Source: Agrilactobacillus fermenti (GTDB lineage Bacteria; Bacillota; Bacilli; Lactobacillales; Lactobacillaceae). Taken from it: DNA of 64,000 bases. The notes under the pieces are model-generated. The model had not been told where the DNA came from. It did no database searches and saw nothing but the letters and a program-made list of their open reading frames with translations. The stretch spans positions 16,408-80,407 of the forward strand of contig NZ_JACGCJ010000013.1 of NCBI RefSeq assembly GCF_021030645.1. Direction: 5' to 3'. Shown one piece after another: positions 52,036-62,654 of this stretch (its first letter is position 1; each line of letters starts with the position of its first letter). Both the position numbers and the translations under genes were made by a program.

Positions 52036-52692
52036 ATGAATAAATCTCAAATTCGTTGGTTCATTCGTTTTGCCTACATCTTCTTTTTAATTTTTGCTTT
52101 TGTAGGTATCAAAAATCCGTTTGAATTTATTTTTTTAAACACACTCTTAGCTTATATTCCCATTGAAATTGCGTTTCACCTAAGTGACCAACAAATCAAA
52201 TCAAATTTGATCTATCTACTATTGTTACTAATTTGGCTGCTTTTTTATCCCAATACGCCCTACCTATTGACCGATCTTTTTCATCTTTCACTATTACACC
52301 CTTATAATCAAACCACCATGTTAATGCGCGCCAATACGCACCTCTGGCTTTACTTTGCCTACCTAGTAACTAGTGCTATCGTCTCAACAATTCTAGGTTT
52401 TGCAACAATGAAAAATACGCTGATCCAAGTGAATCAGCGCTTCTTTCACGGTAAAACCCATTATTATCCTTTTTTATTAGAATTAACACTACTGTTAACA
52501 GCAATTGGTATCTACATTGGTCGTTTTTTACGTATTCATACTGTCTATTTGCTAGATCCAAGCCGAGTCATAACGCCAATTTTACATATGTGGCATCCAG
52601 AAAGTCTGGCTTTTATTGCAATTCTTTGGGTTATCATGAATTTGATCTATTTGAGTATTTGGTGCTTTAATCGGCTAACAAAAGTTGAGTAA
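52036..52692 (+). CDS. DUF1361 family membrane protein
   Basis: Integral membrane protein, 218 aa, about seven helices. The family signature FYPNTPYLLTDLFHLSLLHP lies at about residues 74-93; another conserved patch is IYIGRFLRIHTVYLLDP. Function of the family is unknown. ATG 52036 follows GGAG. Convergent with potD (stop-to-stop gap three bases). Confidence 0.88.
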   Translation: MNKSQIRWFIRFAYIFFLIFAFVGIKNPFEFIFLNTLLAYIPIEIAFHLSDQQIKSNLIYLLLLLIWLLFYPNTPYLLTDLFHLSLLHPYNQTTMLMRANTHLWLYFAYLVTSAIVSTILGFATMKNTLIQVNQRFFHGKTHYYPFLLELTLLLTAIGIYIGRFLRIHTVYLLDPSRVITPILHMWHPESLAFIAILWVIMNLIYLSIWCFNRLTKVE

Positions 52693-52695
52693 TTG

Positions 52696-53769
52696 TTATT
52701 TATGCATCTTGAACTCTAAAAATAGATCATTATACCGCTGTACCCACGTTGGCCCTAAATCTTGATAGACCTGCAGATTACGCACTGTTTGTTGATCAGG
52801 ATAGAACTGTTTGTCTTCACGAATTGCTTTTGGCAACAAACGTTTTGCTAAGCGATTTGGAGTGGCATAGCCAATGTATTCAGCATTTTGTGCCGCATTT
52901 TTAGGTTGCAGCATAAAATTAATAAAGGCATAGGCAGCTTTTTTATGCTTAACTGTCCTGGGAATGACAATGTTATCAAACCATAAATTACTACCTTCTG
53001 AAGGGACCACATAGTGCAGGTGACTGTTATTAGCCAGCATTTCTGCTGCCTCTCCAGACCAAGTGACCGCTAAGGGTGCTTCATTATCGCTCATATACAT
53101 TTTAATTTCATCGGCAACGACTGCTTTCACATTTGGTGCGAGTTGATCAAGATCGGTGGCTGCTTTTTGAAGCTGCACCTGATTCGTGCTGTTCATGGAA
53201 GCCCCATCCTTAACTAGAGCAAGTCCCATAATATCTCGAGCACTATCTACCAGCATGATACTATTGCGCCATTTAGGTTGCCATAAATCACGCCAATGCT
53301 GCATTTCACTGGCTTTTACATATCTATCATTATAAATAATCCCCAGTGTCCCCCAAAAATAAGGCACTGAATATTGATTATGCTGGTCAAAACTTTGATC
53401 AAGAAATTCTGGTTCGATGTTAGATAGGCCAACGATTTTTTGCTTACTTAATGGAACTAACAAGTGTGCCTTACGCATCTTCTCAATCATGTAATCACTA
53501 GGAATGGCAATGTCATAGGCTGTTCCGCCTTGTTGGATCTTAGTAAACATTGCCTCATTACTGTCAAAAGTTTCATACTTCACTTGGTAGCCAGTTTCAT
53601 GTTCAAATTTAGTGATCAACTGTGGATCAATATAATCTCCCCAGTTAAAAATCGTCAACGTTTTATCCGCATTTCCCTGACCAGAAGCTTGATTCAAGGA
53701 TTTGATACCCAATCCAAGAAAAACACTGATCAAAACGATAATGACTGCAAAAATTCCGAATCGTTTCAT
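52696..53769 (-). CDS. potD: Spermidine/putrescine ABC transporter substrate-binding protein
   Basis: Polyamine-binding protein of 357 aa, membrane-anchored by an N-terminal helix without a lipobox cysteine. Binding-protein landmarks: LTIFNWGDYIDPQLI, YDIAIPSDYMIEKM, YFWGTLGIIYND, WSGEAAEML and NLWFDNIVIP. Fourth gene of potABCD; overlaps potC by four bases. Confidence 0.94.
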   Translation of the reverse strand: MKRFGIFAVIIVLISVFLGLGIKSLNQASGQGNADKTLTIFNWGDYIDPQLITKFEHETGYQVKYETFDSNEAMFTKIQQGGTAYDIAIPSDYMIEKMRKAHLLVPLSKQKIVGLSNIEPEFLDQSFDQHNQYSVPYFWGTLGIIYNDRYVKASEMQHWRDLWQPKWRNSIMLVDSARDIMGLALVKDGASMNSTNQVQLQKAATDLDQLAPNVKAVVADEIKMYMSDNEAPLAVTWSGEAAEMLANNSHLHYVVPSEGSNLWFDNIVIPRTVKHKKAAYAFINFMLQPKNAAQNAEYIGYATPNRLAKRLLPKAIREDKQFYPDQQTVRNLQVYQDLGPTWVQRYNDLFLEFKMHK

Positions 53770-54587
53770 TTAAGATACACCCCATCCTTTTGCCGTCTCT
53801 GTCGCCGGGACTGTGTATACTGATTTAATAAATAATAACCAACAATTAAAATAATTGAGAATAAAAACATCAAAGCTGATAAGGCATTGATTTCCAAATT
53901 AATGCCTTGACGCGCCCGAGAATAAATCTCAACCGACAGCGTTGCAAAACCATTCCCAGTTACAAAGAAGGTCACAGCAAAATCATCTAATGAGTAGGTG
54001 AACGCCATAAAGTACCCAGAAAAAACACTTGGTAAAATAAACGGCAAAATCACTCGGCTTAATATCTGCCAGCTATTTGCGCCTAAATCTCGGGCAGCAT
54101 CGATCATTGCGTAATCCATTTCCTGTAAACGAGGTAAAACTAACAACACTACAATTGGAATCGAAAAGGCAATATGACTTGCCAAAACTGAACCAAAACC
54201 TAAGGCGATGCCCATCGCTGTGAATAGAATCAAAAAGCTGGCACCAATAATAACATCGGGGGAAACCATTAAAATATTATTCAGCGATAATAGTAAATTT
54301 CGTGTGTGTCGTCTGCGGACTTGATAAATGCCAAGCGCGCCCAGAGAACCAACAATAGTAGCAATCAGAGCTGACAGAATCGCAACCAGAAAGGTCTGCA
54401 AAACGATGATGATCAACCGTGAATCTGCAAATAATGTTTGATAATGACTCCAAGTAAAGCCCTTAAAACCAGACATGTTTTTACCAGAATTAAAGGAATA
54501 AAAAACCAGATAAAAAATTGGCATATATAAAATTGCAAAAGCAAAGGCTAAATATAATTTACCGATCCAAGTATGTTTTTCAGTCAT
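53766..54587 (-). CDS. potC: Spermidine/putrescine ABC transporter permease PotC
   Basis: Six-helix permease, 273 aa, with EAA-loop equivalent DAARDLGANSWQILSRVILP and PotC-type FMAFTYSLDDFAVTFFVTG. Overlaps potB by four bases; pairs with PotB to form the channel. Confidence 0.94.
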   Translation of the reverse strand: MTEKHTWIGKLYLAFAFAILYMPIFYLVFYSFNSGKNMSGFKGFTWSHYQTLFADSRLIIIVLQTFLVAILSALIATIVGSLGALGIYQVRRRHTRNLLLSLNNILMVSPDVIIGASFLILFTAMGIALGFGSVLASHIAFSIPIVVLLVLPRLQEMDYAMIDAARDLGANSWQILSRVILPFILPSVFSGYFMAFTYSLDDFAVTFFVTGNGFATLSVEIYSRARQGINLEINALSALMFLFSIILIVGYYLLNQYTQSRRQRRQKDGVYLK

Positions 54588-55396
54588 CGTTTCACACCCC
54601 CTTTACGGCGACTGGCCGTTAACATCATCGTTATAAACATGATTATGATCAGTACGACGCCGATCGTAGAGCCCATGCCCCAATTCATTGTCGTCAAAAA
54701 ATGTTCTTCAATCGCTGTCCCTAACGTAATCACACGATTACCACCAATCAGTCTCGTAATCATAAATAACGAGAGGGAAGGAATAAAGACCGACTGCACA
54801 CCAGACCGCACGCCGTTGGCACTCATGGGTATGATGACACGCCACAAAGTTTGGACGTTGTTAGCGCCTAAATCATGGCTGGCATTGATAATTGCTGGAT
54901 CAATATCCACCAATGAATTATAAATTGGCAAAATCATAAATGGAATTTGAATATAGGCAGCAACAAGTACAAAACTCATATTTGTAAATAATATTTGCTG
55001 GGGACCAATACCTATAAAAGTTAAGAAATGATTAACCGACCCGGCCTGAGAAAAGATACCAATAAAGGCATAAGCTTTTAACAGCAGGTTGATCCAAGTC
55101 GGTAGAATAATTAATAAGATCCACAGTTGCCGATGTTTTAATCGTGTCAAGTAATAAGCTGCCGGATAACTGATCAGCAAAGTAAGGAGTGTAATCAGAA
55201 ATGCAAAAATAAAAGAATTCAAAGTCATTCTTAAATAAACACTGGAACTGAGATAATCCCGGTAATTTTGCAAAGTAAACTGATGATTTAAGTTAAAAAA
55301 TGACTGATAAACAATCAAAGCAACTGGCGTGATCACAAAGAATAAAATCCACAGTAAATACAACGAAAAATAACTCAAACGACTTGTACGCGTCAT
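54584..55396 (-). CDS. potB: Spermidine/putrescine ABC transporter permease PotB
   Basis: Six-helix permease, 270 aa. The EAA loop reads [21 protein letters not shown], and [20 protein letters not shown] matches PotB. Overlaps potA by four bases. Confidence 0.94.
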   Translation of the reverse strand: MTRTSRLSYFSLYLLWILFFVITPVALIVYQSFFNLNHQFTLQNYRDYLSSSVYLRMTLNSFIFAFLITLLTLLISYPAAYYLTRLKHRQLWILLIILPTWINLLLKAYAFIGIFSQAGSVNHFLTFIGIGPQQILFTNMSFVLVAAYIQIPFMILPIYNSLVDIDPAIINASHDLGANNVQTLWRVIIPMSANGVRSGVQSVFIPSLSLFMITRLIGGNRVITLGTAIEEHFLTTMNWGMGSTIGVVLIIIMFITMMLTASRRKGGVKR

Positions 55397-56493
55397 GATT
55401 CGTCCCCCTCATATTCACTTAAGCGCCGATCGAAATCAGCTTCTTTTTCACCAAACCGCATGACATGCAGCGCATTTGGTGAAAAACTCAAGCCAACTTT
55501 ATCCCTATCTTCAATCGAGTTTGTCGCATGAATCAGCCATTCGTTGCCATCTTCATCGTGAGATGTAATCTCAAAATGATCGCCACGAAATAGCTGAGAA
55601 TCAACGGAAACGACTAATTTGCCCTGATTTGGCGTTGTGACTGTAATATCTTCTGGCCGTAAAACAACCTCAACCGGTTCATGATCACGCATACCTGCAT
55701 CAGCACATTCGAAACGTTTGCCAACAAATTCAACTTCATAATCGCGGATCATCGTTCCCGGCACAATATTACTCTCGCCAATGAAATTAGCTACGAAATG
55801 ATTGATTGGTTCATCATAGATATCAACTGGTGTCCCACTTTGTTGAATTCTACCTTCATTCATAACAATAATTTCATCACTCATAGCTAATGCTTCCTCT
55901 TGGTCATGAGTCACAAACAAGAAAGTAATGCCCAATCGTTGTTGTAACGAGCGCAGTTCATACTGCATCTGCTGTCGTAATTTTTGATCTAGAGCTGATA
56001 ACGATTCATCCAATAACAACAAGCGCGGTTCATTAACGATTGCACGAGCAATAGCGACACGCTGTTGTTGTCCCCCAGATAACTCTGAAATCATCCGATC
56101 TTCATAGCCATTTAATTGAATTGTCTTTAGAGCTTGCATGACCCTTTCTTGGAGTTCATCTTGAGGCATTCTTTTAAGTCTTAGACCAAAAGCCACATTA
56201 TCAAAAACATTTAAATGTGGAAACAAAGCATAATTCTGAAAGACGGTGTTAACCTTTCGTTTTTCGGCTGGTAATTTCGAAATATCTTGCCCATCAAATA
56301 ATACTTTACCTCGATCTGCTAAAATCAACCCCGCCACAATTCTCAAGACCGTTGTCTTGCCGGATCCAGACGGTCCCAAAAAAGAATAAAATTTACCTTG
56401 ATCAAGTTTGATATTAATATTATCAAGTGCCACAAAATCATCAAAAGACTTATAAATATGTTGTAATTCAAGAATTGTTTCTGGTGATTGCAT
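55393..56493 (-). CDS. potA: Spermidine/putrescine ABC transporter ATPase PotA
   Basis: ATPase of 366 aa: Walker [11 protein letters not shown]-loop [10 protein letters not shown], signature [15 protein letters not shown], Walker [13 protein letters not shown], switch His in [10 protein letters not shown], and a C-terminal TOBE domain from about residue 270. First gene of potABCD. In many lactobacilli murB directly precedes it; here murB lies 3.5 kb away. Confidence 0.95.
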   Translation of the reverse strand: MQSPETILELQHIYKSFDDFVALDNINIKLDQGKFYSFLGPSGSGKTTVLRIVAGLILADRGKVLFDGQDISKLPAEKRKVNTVFQNYALFPHLNVFDNVAFGLRLKRMPQDELQERVMQALKTIQLNGYEDRMISELSGGQQQRVAIARAIVNEPRLLLLDESLSALDQKLRQQMQYELRSLQQRLGITFLFVTHDQEEALAMSDEIIVMNEGRIQQSGTPVDIYDEPINHFVANFIGESNIVPGTMIRDYEVEFVGKRFECADAGMRDHEPVEVVLRPEDITVTTPNQGKLVVSVDSQLFRGDHFEITSHDEDGNEWLIHATNSIEDRDKVGLSFSPNALHVMRFGEKEADFDRRLSEYEGDES

Positions 56494-56782
56494 GCTTGCC
56501 GCCCCATTATTTTATTTTTTTAGTTAATGATTCCTAGTATAAAACTGCTTTTCAATTTACCCTGTGTATTACTGATACATCATTTATGTTTTCCTTGCAA
56601 AAGTAACTTTATTGCCTACAAAAGTCCCCCTTCACAGGTAGGCTAACCAACCATTATAGTTTTCTTTTTTAATCCAACATCAATTTTTTTGCTTGATATA
56701 CCATTACTTTTTAAATTATTTATCGTGTATTGATACAAATACGTTTATAATAAACTTATGAATTAGTTTGCTGGAGGTTATT

Positions 56783-57781
56783 ATGTCTGATTATCAAGCG
56801 CTCGAATATCAAATTAAAGACGGTCAAGTTATCCCTAAGTATGTTCCAAAACAGTTCCGTGTCCGTAAAGATGGCGAAGTATTAATTCGGGTCCAATACT
56901 CAAGCATCAACCACAAAGATGCACTCGCTTTGGATAATAATAGTGGTGTGATCAAGAATTACCCCATTGTACCCGGAATTGATTTTTCAGGAATGATTAT
57001 TGAATCCAATGATTCCCGCTTTTTCCCCGGTGATAAAGTCGTTGGAACTGGCTTCAACTTTGGCGTAACAGAAGATGGCGGTTATAGTGAGTTTGTAACG
57101 ACAAGCAGTCAAAACATTCTCAAAGTGCCTCGGCCTTTGACCATGCGTGATGCTATGATTTTTGGTACAGCCGGGGTCACCGCTGCGATTGCTCTAAGCT
57201 ACTTCCTACAAATGCCAGCATCTATCGATAAACAGGTACCGATCCTGATTACTGGCGCAACCGGTGGTGTTGGGGGCCTGTTATTAGCCATGTTGCGTAA
57301 GCTGAAGTTTACCAATGTAACGGCCGTAACACGGCAAGATACTGCTCAAGATTATTTAAAAAGTCTTGGTGCTGCTCATGTGATTGCGCCTGAAGTGCTG
57401 ACACAAGCAACTGATCACCCGTTACAAACAGGCCGTTATATGATGGCTATCGATGGTATTGGCGGGGATCTACTTGGTCATATTTTGCCGTACATCAAGT
57501 ATGGTGGTAAAGTGGTCACTTATGGCAATGCAGATAAAGCTACCTTTCAAGCAAACGTCTTACCATTTATTCTGCGCAATATCAGTTTGATCGGTGTAGA
57601 TTCTGTCTTTTATCCCAACAATGACCGCGCTGAACTTTGGCAACTATTAGCTACGGCACTGCGTCCTGATCACGAACACAATGTTGCTGTTCACGAAATT
57701 GGTTTTGAAGAAATGATTCCCGTTTTAAAAGATTTTCTCAAAAAACCAAAACTGGGTCGAACGATCGTTGCTTTTCCTTAA
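56783..57781 (+). CDS. YhdH/YhfP-type quinone oxidoreductase (acrylyl-CoA reductase-like)
   Basis: Zinc-free MDR reductase, about 332 aa. SSINHKDALAL, PIVPGIDFSGMI, VVGTGFNFG and the nucleotide loop ITGATGGVGGLLLAM match YhdH/YhfP (NADPH-dependent acrylyl-CoA or quinone reductases); the C-terminal LKKPKLGRTIV is typical. ATG 56783 follows GGAGG; the frame opens at 56768. It overlaps the convergent antiporter gene by four bases. Confidence 0.9.
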   Translation: MSDYQALEYQIKDGQVIPKYVPKQFRVRKDGEVLIRVQYSSINHKDALALDNNSGVIKNYPIVPGIDFSGMIIESNDSRFFPGDKVVGTGFNFGVTEDGGYSEFVTTSSQNILKVPRPLTMRDAMIFGTAGVTAAIALSYFLQMPASIDKQVPILITGATGGVGGLLLAMLRKLKFTNVTAVTRQDTAQDYLKSLGAAHVIAPEVLTQATDHPLQTGRYMMAIDGIGGDLLGHILPYIKYGGKVVTYGNADKATFQANVLPFILRNISLIGVDSVFYPNNDRAELWQLLATALRPDHEHNVAVHEIGFEEMIPVLKDFLKKPKLGRTIVAFP

Positions 57782-59922
57782 GATAAATCCGTTTCTTGAT
57801 CATTCGTCATTACCATAGCATTTTCCGTATAATTGATTTGCTGGCGTAGCTTAGCGGCTACGCTTGTTTCAATTAGCCCTTTTTCAACCATCTCCTGAAT
57901 CGCACTCCGCTGGCTTGCCAACGCGTGCGTTCGCAAGAGCGCTAATTGGTGTTCATATCTTTCTGTTTGCTGATTACCAATACTTTTTAGATTTACGATA
58001 CGCCGCCGATAGCGTGTCACCAATTGATAAATAGCTTGGCGGTTATAATTATGCTTGCGATTTTCCGTTTGTTTCAAAAATGAAGATAGATATTTCAAGC
58101 CACCTTTGGCCATTTGACGTTCGATAAATAGCTGTTCATTGTAAAATGTGCGATTATCATTCCTTTGCAAGGTTAATTCAGCAAGCAAATGATTGATTCG
58201 TACCTGGATCCTAAATAAAATCATCTTGATTCGGATGCGCCAACTGCCGGTAATAATATCTTCCAGATTACGTTGACGCTGGATTAAATTTTTACGATAG
58301 TATTGGTAAGCGCGTGCTTGAATCTCATTATCATGCCATAAACGATCCAATGTCTGCAATTCACCAGTTAGGCCAACTTTATTTAGCATCAATTCATCAG
58401 CCAAGAGTGGCGGTAACTGATCGTCCTCACTAATATCTAACTCTGCACGGCGGATCATAATCTGATATTCGTCAATCAAGTCTAACGCTGCACGCTGGTT
58501 ATCTTCATGTTTTTCAGATTCTAAACGCTGGACGGCAACCCGATACATATATAATTGTGCCTGTGCTGAGGTATATTTCTTTAATGGTAGATCATCTGCC
58601 GTTTCAGTGGTATCTTCAGCCAAACTACCATCTGCGTCATCATCCGGCAAACTGCCGCGCAATCTTAAAGGCCGCCCGTTAGGCACAAACAGTGGTATAA
58701 AGACAATTGCACTAACCAAACTCAATAATATAACACCGCCAGCTACAAATAGCATCAAAGGCCGCTCTGGAAAAGCTGCCCCATTTGTCAACGCCACGGG
58801 CACTGATAAAACACCAGCCATGGTAATAGCCCCGCGAACCCCTGTCAAGCCTGATAAAATAGCAATTCGCCATTGGGGCGCTTTTTTATTTTGCCGATCG
58901 CGTAAGTAGGATAAAAAACTGTACCCATAAGTCCATAAAGTCCGAATGATCAATAAACCAAACCATGTGACAAAGACATATAAAATGGCCGATTTTGTAT
59001 CGACATTAGCCGCACGAATGACATCGCCAAAAGCAACTGGCAATTCGATCCCTAAAATCAAAAAGACGATCCCATTTAAAATATAGACAATCAAGTCCCA
59101 CGTCCGCTCACTGACGATATTTAATTCAGCTAAATAATAATCTGAATAAAGGTTGCGCTGGGTACTATTAAAAATGCCTGCCGTTACAACCGCGATTACA
59201 CCCGATGCATGAAAAATCTCTTCCGCCACCAAGTAAATCACAAAGGGCGTACTCACTTGCATGATCGTATGTAAAATCACATCGTTGATGCCTTGACGTA
59301 AGAAAAAGCCGCGCAAAAAATGAATGCCAAAAATCATGACCAATCCTAATAAGGCGCCAACAATACTGATATAAATAAAATCACCCGTCGCATGCGTCAG
59401 AGAAAAAAAGCCGGTCATTGTTGCTGCAATGCCATACTTAAAACCAATCAATCCACTAGCATCATTAATCAAACTTTCCCCACTAACCAAATGTAAAATA
59501 TTGGTCGGTAATTTTGCCCGTTCAGAGATCGACTGCACAGCAATTGGGTCTGTCGGCGACAGAATCGCAGATAACGCAAAGCTTGCAGATAAGGGGAGGT
59601 CAGCAATCAGATAATGAATCAAGAAACCGCCTAAAAATGTGGTCAAAAACACCAGGATAATGGCATTAGCAACGATCGGCCCCCGCAACGCCCACAATTC
59701 GCGTTTAGGAAAGTGACGCCCGTCATTGAATAGTAGTGGTGCAATGAACAGTAGCATAAACCAGCTGGTTCGTAGCGGAATCGTTAGCTTAAAAATCAAA
59801 GCAATCAACAAACCTAGTATGATTTGAATCAGACTAACAGGGATGGCCACAAGGTAATGACTGATAATATTTGAGATCACTACAAAAATTGTCAATATAA
59901 TGACAGCTTCAATAATTTCCAA
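57778..59922 (-). CDS. CPA1 family Na+/H+ antiporter (NhaP/YjcE-like)
   Basis: Sodium/proton antiporter of 714 aa. The first ~410 residues form about twelve helices with LSPTDPIAV, SLINDASGLIGFKYG and GLTGVRGAITMAGVLSVP, the CPA1 ion-binding and Arg motifs. A long cytoplasmic tail of about 300 residues is charged and helical (several LDxxDEY/RRAELD segments) and probably regulatory. It has a convergent four-base overlap with the YhdH-like gene. Together with that gene it separates murB from potA. Confidence 0.92.
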   Translation of the reverse strand: MEIIEAVIILTIFVVISNIISHYLVAIPVSLIQIILGLLIALIFKLTIPLRTSWFMLLFIAPLLFNDGRHFPKRELWALRGPIVANAIILVFLTTFLGGFLIHYLIADLPLSASFALSAILSPTDPIAVQSISERAKLPTNILHLVSGESLINDASGLIGFKYGIAATMTGFFSLTHATGDFIYISIVGALLGLVMIFGIHFLRGFFLRQGINDVILHTIMQVSTPFVIYLVAEEIFHASGVIAVVTAGIFNSTQRNLYSDYYLAELNIVSERTWDLIVYILNGIVFLILGIELPVAFGDVIRAANVDTKSAILYVFVTWFGLLIIRTLWTYGYSFLSYLRDRQNKKAPQWRIAILSGLTGVRGAITMAGVLSVPVALTNGAAFPERPLMLFVAGGVILLSLVSAIVFIPLFVPNGRPLRLRGSLPDDDADGSLAEDTTETADDLPLKKYTSAQAQLYMYRVAVQRLESEKHEDNQRAALDLIDEYQIMIRRAELDISEDDQLPPLLADELMLNKVGLTGELQTLDRLWHDNEIQARAYQYYRKNLIQRQRNLEDIITGSWRIRIKMILFRIQVRINHLLAELTLQRNDNRTFYNEQLFIERQMAKGGLKYLSSFLKQTENRKHNYNRQAIYQLVTRYRRRIVNLKSIGNQQTERYEHQLALLRTHALASQRSAIQEMVEKGLIETSVAAKLRQQINYTENAMVMTNDQETDLS

Positions 59923-59952
59923 TGTCCTGCCCCCAATCAGTTGATTTCAAAA

Positions 59953-59990
59953 TAAAAGAGTCGGTCATCAATCTATCTACCGACCCTGAC
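59953..59990 (-). terminator. Terminator of murB
   Basis: On the minus strand GGGTCGGT and ACCGACTCTTTTATTTTG pair around AGATAGATTGATG. It lies 10-45 bases after the murB stop, so the antiporter gene is transcribed separately from murB. Confidence 0.8.
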
Positions 59991-59998
59991 ATATTATC

Positions 59999-60895
59999 TT
60001 ATTTTTTGGGTTCGCCAATAATTCTAACTTCTGGCTCTAAGCGAACACCAAATTTCTTTAGCACTGTTGCTTGAATCAAATGAATCATTTGCATATAGTC
60101 GGTCGCAGTTGCTTGCCCACGGTTTACGATAAAACCAGCGTGTTTGGTGGATATTTGTGCCCCACCAATAATACGCCCCTGTAAGCCAGCTTTTTGAATC
60201 AGCGGTCCGACAAAATAACCCTTTGGCCGTTTAAAGACACTGCCGCAAGATGGGTACTCTAGCGGTTGTTTGGTGGCTCGCTTGGTATTAAAATCTGTCA
60301 TTTTAGCCAAAATCACTTCAGGATCACCTGGTATCAAATTAAACCGAGCTGAAATCACAATACCATGATTTTCCTGAACCGCACTGTGTCGGTAGTGAAA
60401 AGCCATTGCCGCACCGGTCAGCGTGTGTAACTCACCTTGAGAATCCAAATAATCGTAAGCCGCCACTACGTCTGAAATTTCACCACCATAGGCACCCGCA
60501 TTCATAAAAATGGCGCCGCCAACACTTCCGGGAATACCAGCAGCAAATTCTAAGCCTGATAAACTCGCTTGCTGAGCCGTTTTTGAGGTATCTATAATGT
60601 GGGCGCCCGCTTGTGCAACAATATAATGACCATATACATGGATCGCCGTCATGGCCGTGGTAATAATCGTTAACCCACGGATCCCACCATCTTGAACAAT
60701 CAAGTTGCTAGCATTACCTATAAAAGTTAACGGTAGTTGTCGTACCTTTGCAAAATGCAATAAAGTTTTTAACTCTGTGACACTTTTAGGAAAAGCTAAT
60801 AGATCAGCTGGTCCACCGGTTTTTGTAAATGTGTACTTACTTAATGGTTCATTATATTTGATCAAAATTTCAGAATCAGGCAATTGTTCGATCAC
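59999..60895 (-). CDS. murB: UDP-N-acetylenolpyruvoylglucosamine reductase
   Basis: FAD enzyme making UDP-MurNAc, 298 aa. FAD loops GNASNLIVQDGGIRGL and GIPGSVGGAIFMNAGAYGGEISDVV; the Ser proton donor is in CGSVFKRP; C-terminal GLQGRIIGGAQISTKHAGFIVN is a MurB signature. ATG 60895 follows AGGGGCG. Monocistronic with its own terminator. Confidence 0.96.
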   Translation of the reverse strand: MIEQLPDSEILIKYNEPLSKYTFTKTGGPADLLAFPKSVTELKTLLHFAKVRQLPLTFIGNASNLIVQDGGIRGLTIITTAMTAIHVYGHYIVAQAGAHIIDTSKTAQQASLSGLEFAAGIPGSVGGAIFMNAGAYGGEISDVVAAYDYLDSQGELHTLTGAAMAFHYRHSAVQENHGIVISARFNLIPGDPEVILAKMTDFNTKRATKQPLEYPSCGSVFKRPKGYFVGPLIQKAGLQGRIIGGAQISTKHAGFIVNRGQATATDYMQMIHLIQATVLKKFGVRLEPEVRIIGEPKK

Positions 60896-61110
60896 TATCT
60901 TCGCCCCTGTTCACAGTTCATTTTCTGAGACAACTCTAGTTGCCATTTTAACAAAAAAACATTGATATAGATAGTCTGAACTCCCAGTATCTACCCAGTA
61001 TTTTTTGATTGTCAACTCATGTCACTTGCAAGGCGGCCCAAAACATGTAGACTATTTACAGAACAGCGTTATAAGATATTTTTTAGACTTAGACTAACGG
61101 AGGACTTACG

Positions 61111-61881
61111 ATGAAATTAATCTCTTGGAATGTTAACGGCTTAAGAGCAGTCCTAAAAAAAGATTTCATGACTACTTTTAATACATTAGATGCGGACTTT
61201 TTTTGTCTACAAGAAACAAAGATGCAAGCTGGGCAAGTTACGTTAGACTTGCCAGGCTATCACCAGTATTTTAACTATGCTGAAAAAAAGGGTTATTCTG
61301 GAACAGCTATTTTCACAAAATACAAACCCTTAAATGTCACTTATGGCTTAGGTATTGATATTCACGATCATGAAGGCCGTTTGATCACGCTAGAATATCC
61401 AACTTTCTACCTGATCACTTGCTACACACCAAATTCACAAAATGAGTTAAAACGTTTAGATTATCGTATGACTTGGGACGATGCCTTTCGCAATTATGTC
61501 CACCAGCTTAGCCAACACAAATCTGTTATTTTTTGTGGTGACCTCAATGTAGCTCATGAAGCCATTGATTTAAAAAATGATAAGACGAATCACCATAACG
61601 CTGGCTTCACAGATGAAGAACGTGCCAAGTTTACAGCCTTACTAAATGCTGGTTTTACGGATACCTTCCGTCACTTTTATCCCGATCAAACCGGTGTTTA
61701 TTCTTGGTGGAGTTATCGTTTTAATGCCCGCAAAAACAATGCCGGTTGGCGTATCGACTACTTTTGTACTTCCAATGATTTAACAGACAAATTGCACGAT
61801 GCCAAAATATTAACGGATATTTATGGTTCCGATCATTGCCCGATCGAACTTGATATCGCTGACCTAGTACAAAAATCTTAA
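61111..61881 (+). CDS. xth: Exodeoxyribonuclease III / AP endonuclease
   Basis: Mg-dependent repair nuclease of the Xth/ExoA family, 256 aa. Catalytic landmarks: SWNVNGLRA (Asn), LQETKM (Glu), FCGDLNVAH (Asp, Asn), and GSDHCPIEL (Asp-His) at the C-terminus; WRIDYFCTS precedes it. ATG 61111 follows GGAGG. Probably co-transcribed with the exonuclease gene 21 bases downstream. Confidence 0.95.
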   Translation: MKLISWNVNGLRAVLKKDFMTTFNTLDADFFCLQETKMQAGQVTLDLPGYHQYFNYAEKKGYSGTAIFTKYKPLNVTYGLGIDIHDHEGRLITLEYPTFYLITCYTPNSQNELKRLDYRMTWDDAFRNYVHQLSQHKSVIFCGDLNVAHEAIDLKNDKTNHHNAGFTDEERAKFTALLNAGFTDTFRHFYPDQTGVYSWWSYRFNARKNNAGWRIDYFCTSNDLTDKLHDAKILTDIYGSDHCPIELDIADLVQKS

Positions 61882-61902
61882 ACTACAGAAAAGAGGTTAG
61901 CC

Positions 61903-62439
61903 ATGAATTTCATTGCCATGGATTTTGAAACCGCCAATCGTTCCCCCAAAAGTGCTTGCTCTATTGCACTGGTGGTCGTACGAGCCAACAAAGTTGTAGA
62001 TTCATTTTACACATTGATCAATCCTAAAATGTATTTTGATCGTCGTAACGTACAGATTCATGGTATTCATGAAAGTGATGTTCAAGATGCCCCAACTTTC
62101 GCAGAAGTTTGGCCGCATATTGCCCCATTATTTGACACGAATCACTTAGTAACTGCGCATAACGCCCGCTTTGATATCAATGTTTTACGCCAATCTCTAC
62201 AACGTTTTGAGATCTTGCCACCCCATTATTTAGCTATCGATACCTTGCAAACAAGTCGCAAACTATATCCTGAATTTCCGAATCATCGTTTAAATACGGT
62301 TTCTGCTGCGCTTAAAATTCAATTACAGCATCATCATAATGCGCTCGCCGACAGCATTGCTTGCGCCCAAATTTTGATTCATCAAGTACAGCAGTTTGGA
62401 CCGGACCAATTACGGCCTTTTATCAAACTTATCGCTTAG
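61903..62439 (+). CDS. DnaQ-like 3'-5' exonuclease
   Basis: DEDDh exonuclease of 178 aa. Motif I DFETAN (Asp, Glu), motif II HNARFDINVL (Asp), motif III HHNALADSIACAQI (His, Asp). Stand-alone proofreading-type or RNA/DNA repair exonuclease; no polymerase domain. ATG 61903 follows AGAGG. Sits 21 bases after xth. Confidence 0.92.
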   Translation: MNFIAMDFETANRSPKSACSIALVVVRANKVVDSFYTLINPKMYFDRRNVQIHGIHESDVQDAPTFAEVWPHIAPLFDTNHLVTAHNARFDINVLRQSLQRFEILPPHYLAIDTLQTSRKLYPEFPNHRLNTVSAALKIQLQHHHNALADSIACAQILIHQVQQFGPDQLRPFIKLIA

Positions 62440-62654
62440 TTTTTCAGAAAATAAGCTATCAATCTATAAAAGTATTATAATAAAAGTAGTTCAAAAACAC
62501 GTTGCTAGAGTGAACGGTATCCTAGCTCGCTGTTGTCACTTGCTTAAACAGTGCTACTAGTTTTCAAAAACCAGTTTTCTAACTGACTTTTGTGCGGTAT
62601 TTGTCCACTTTAGTCTGTTTTTTTGTCATTAAGATGAAAAGGGAGCGCGAAATA

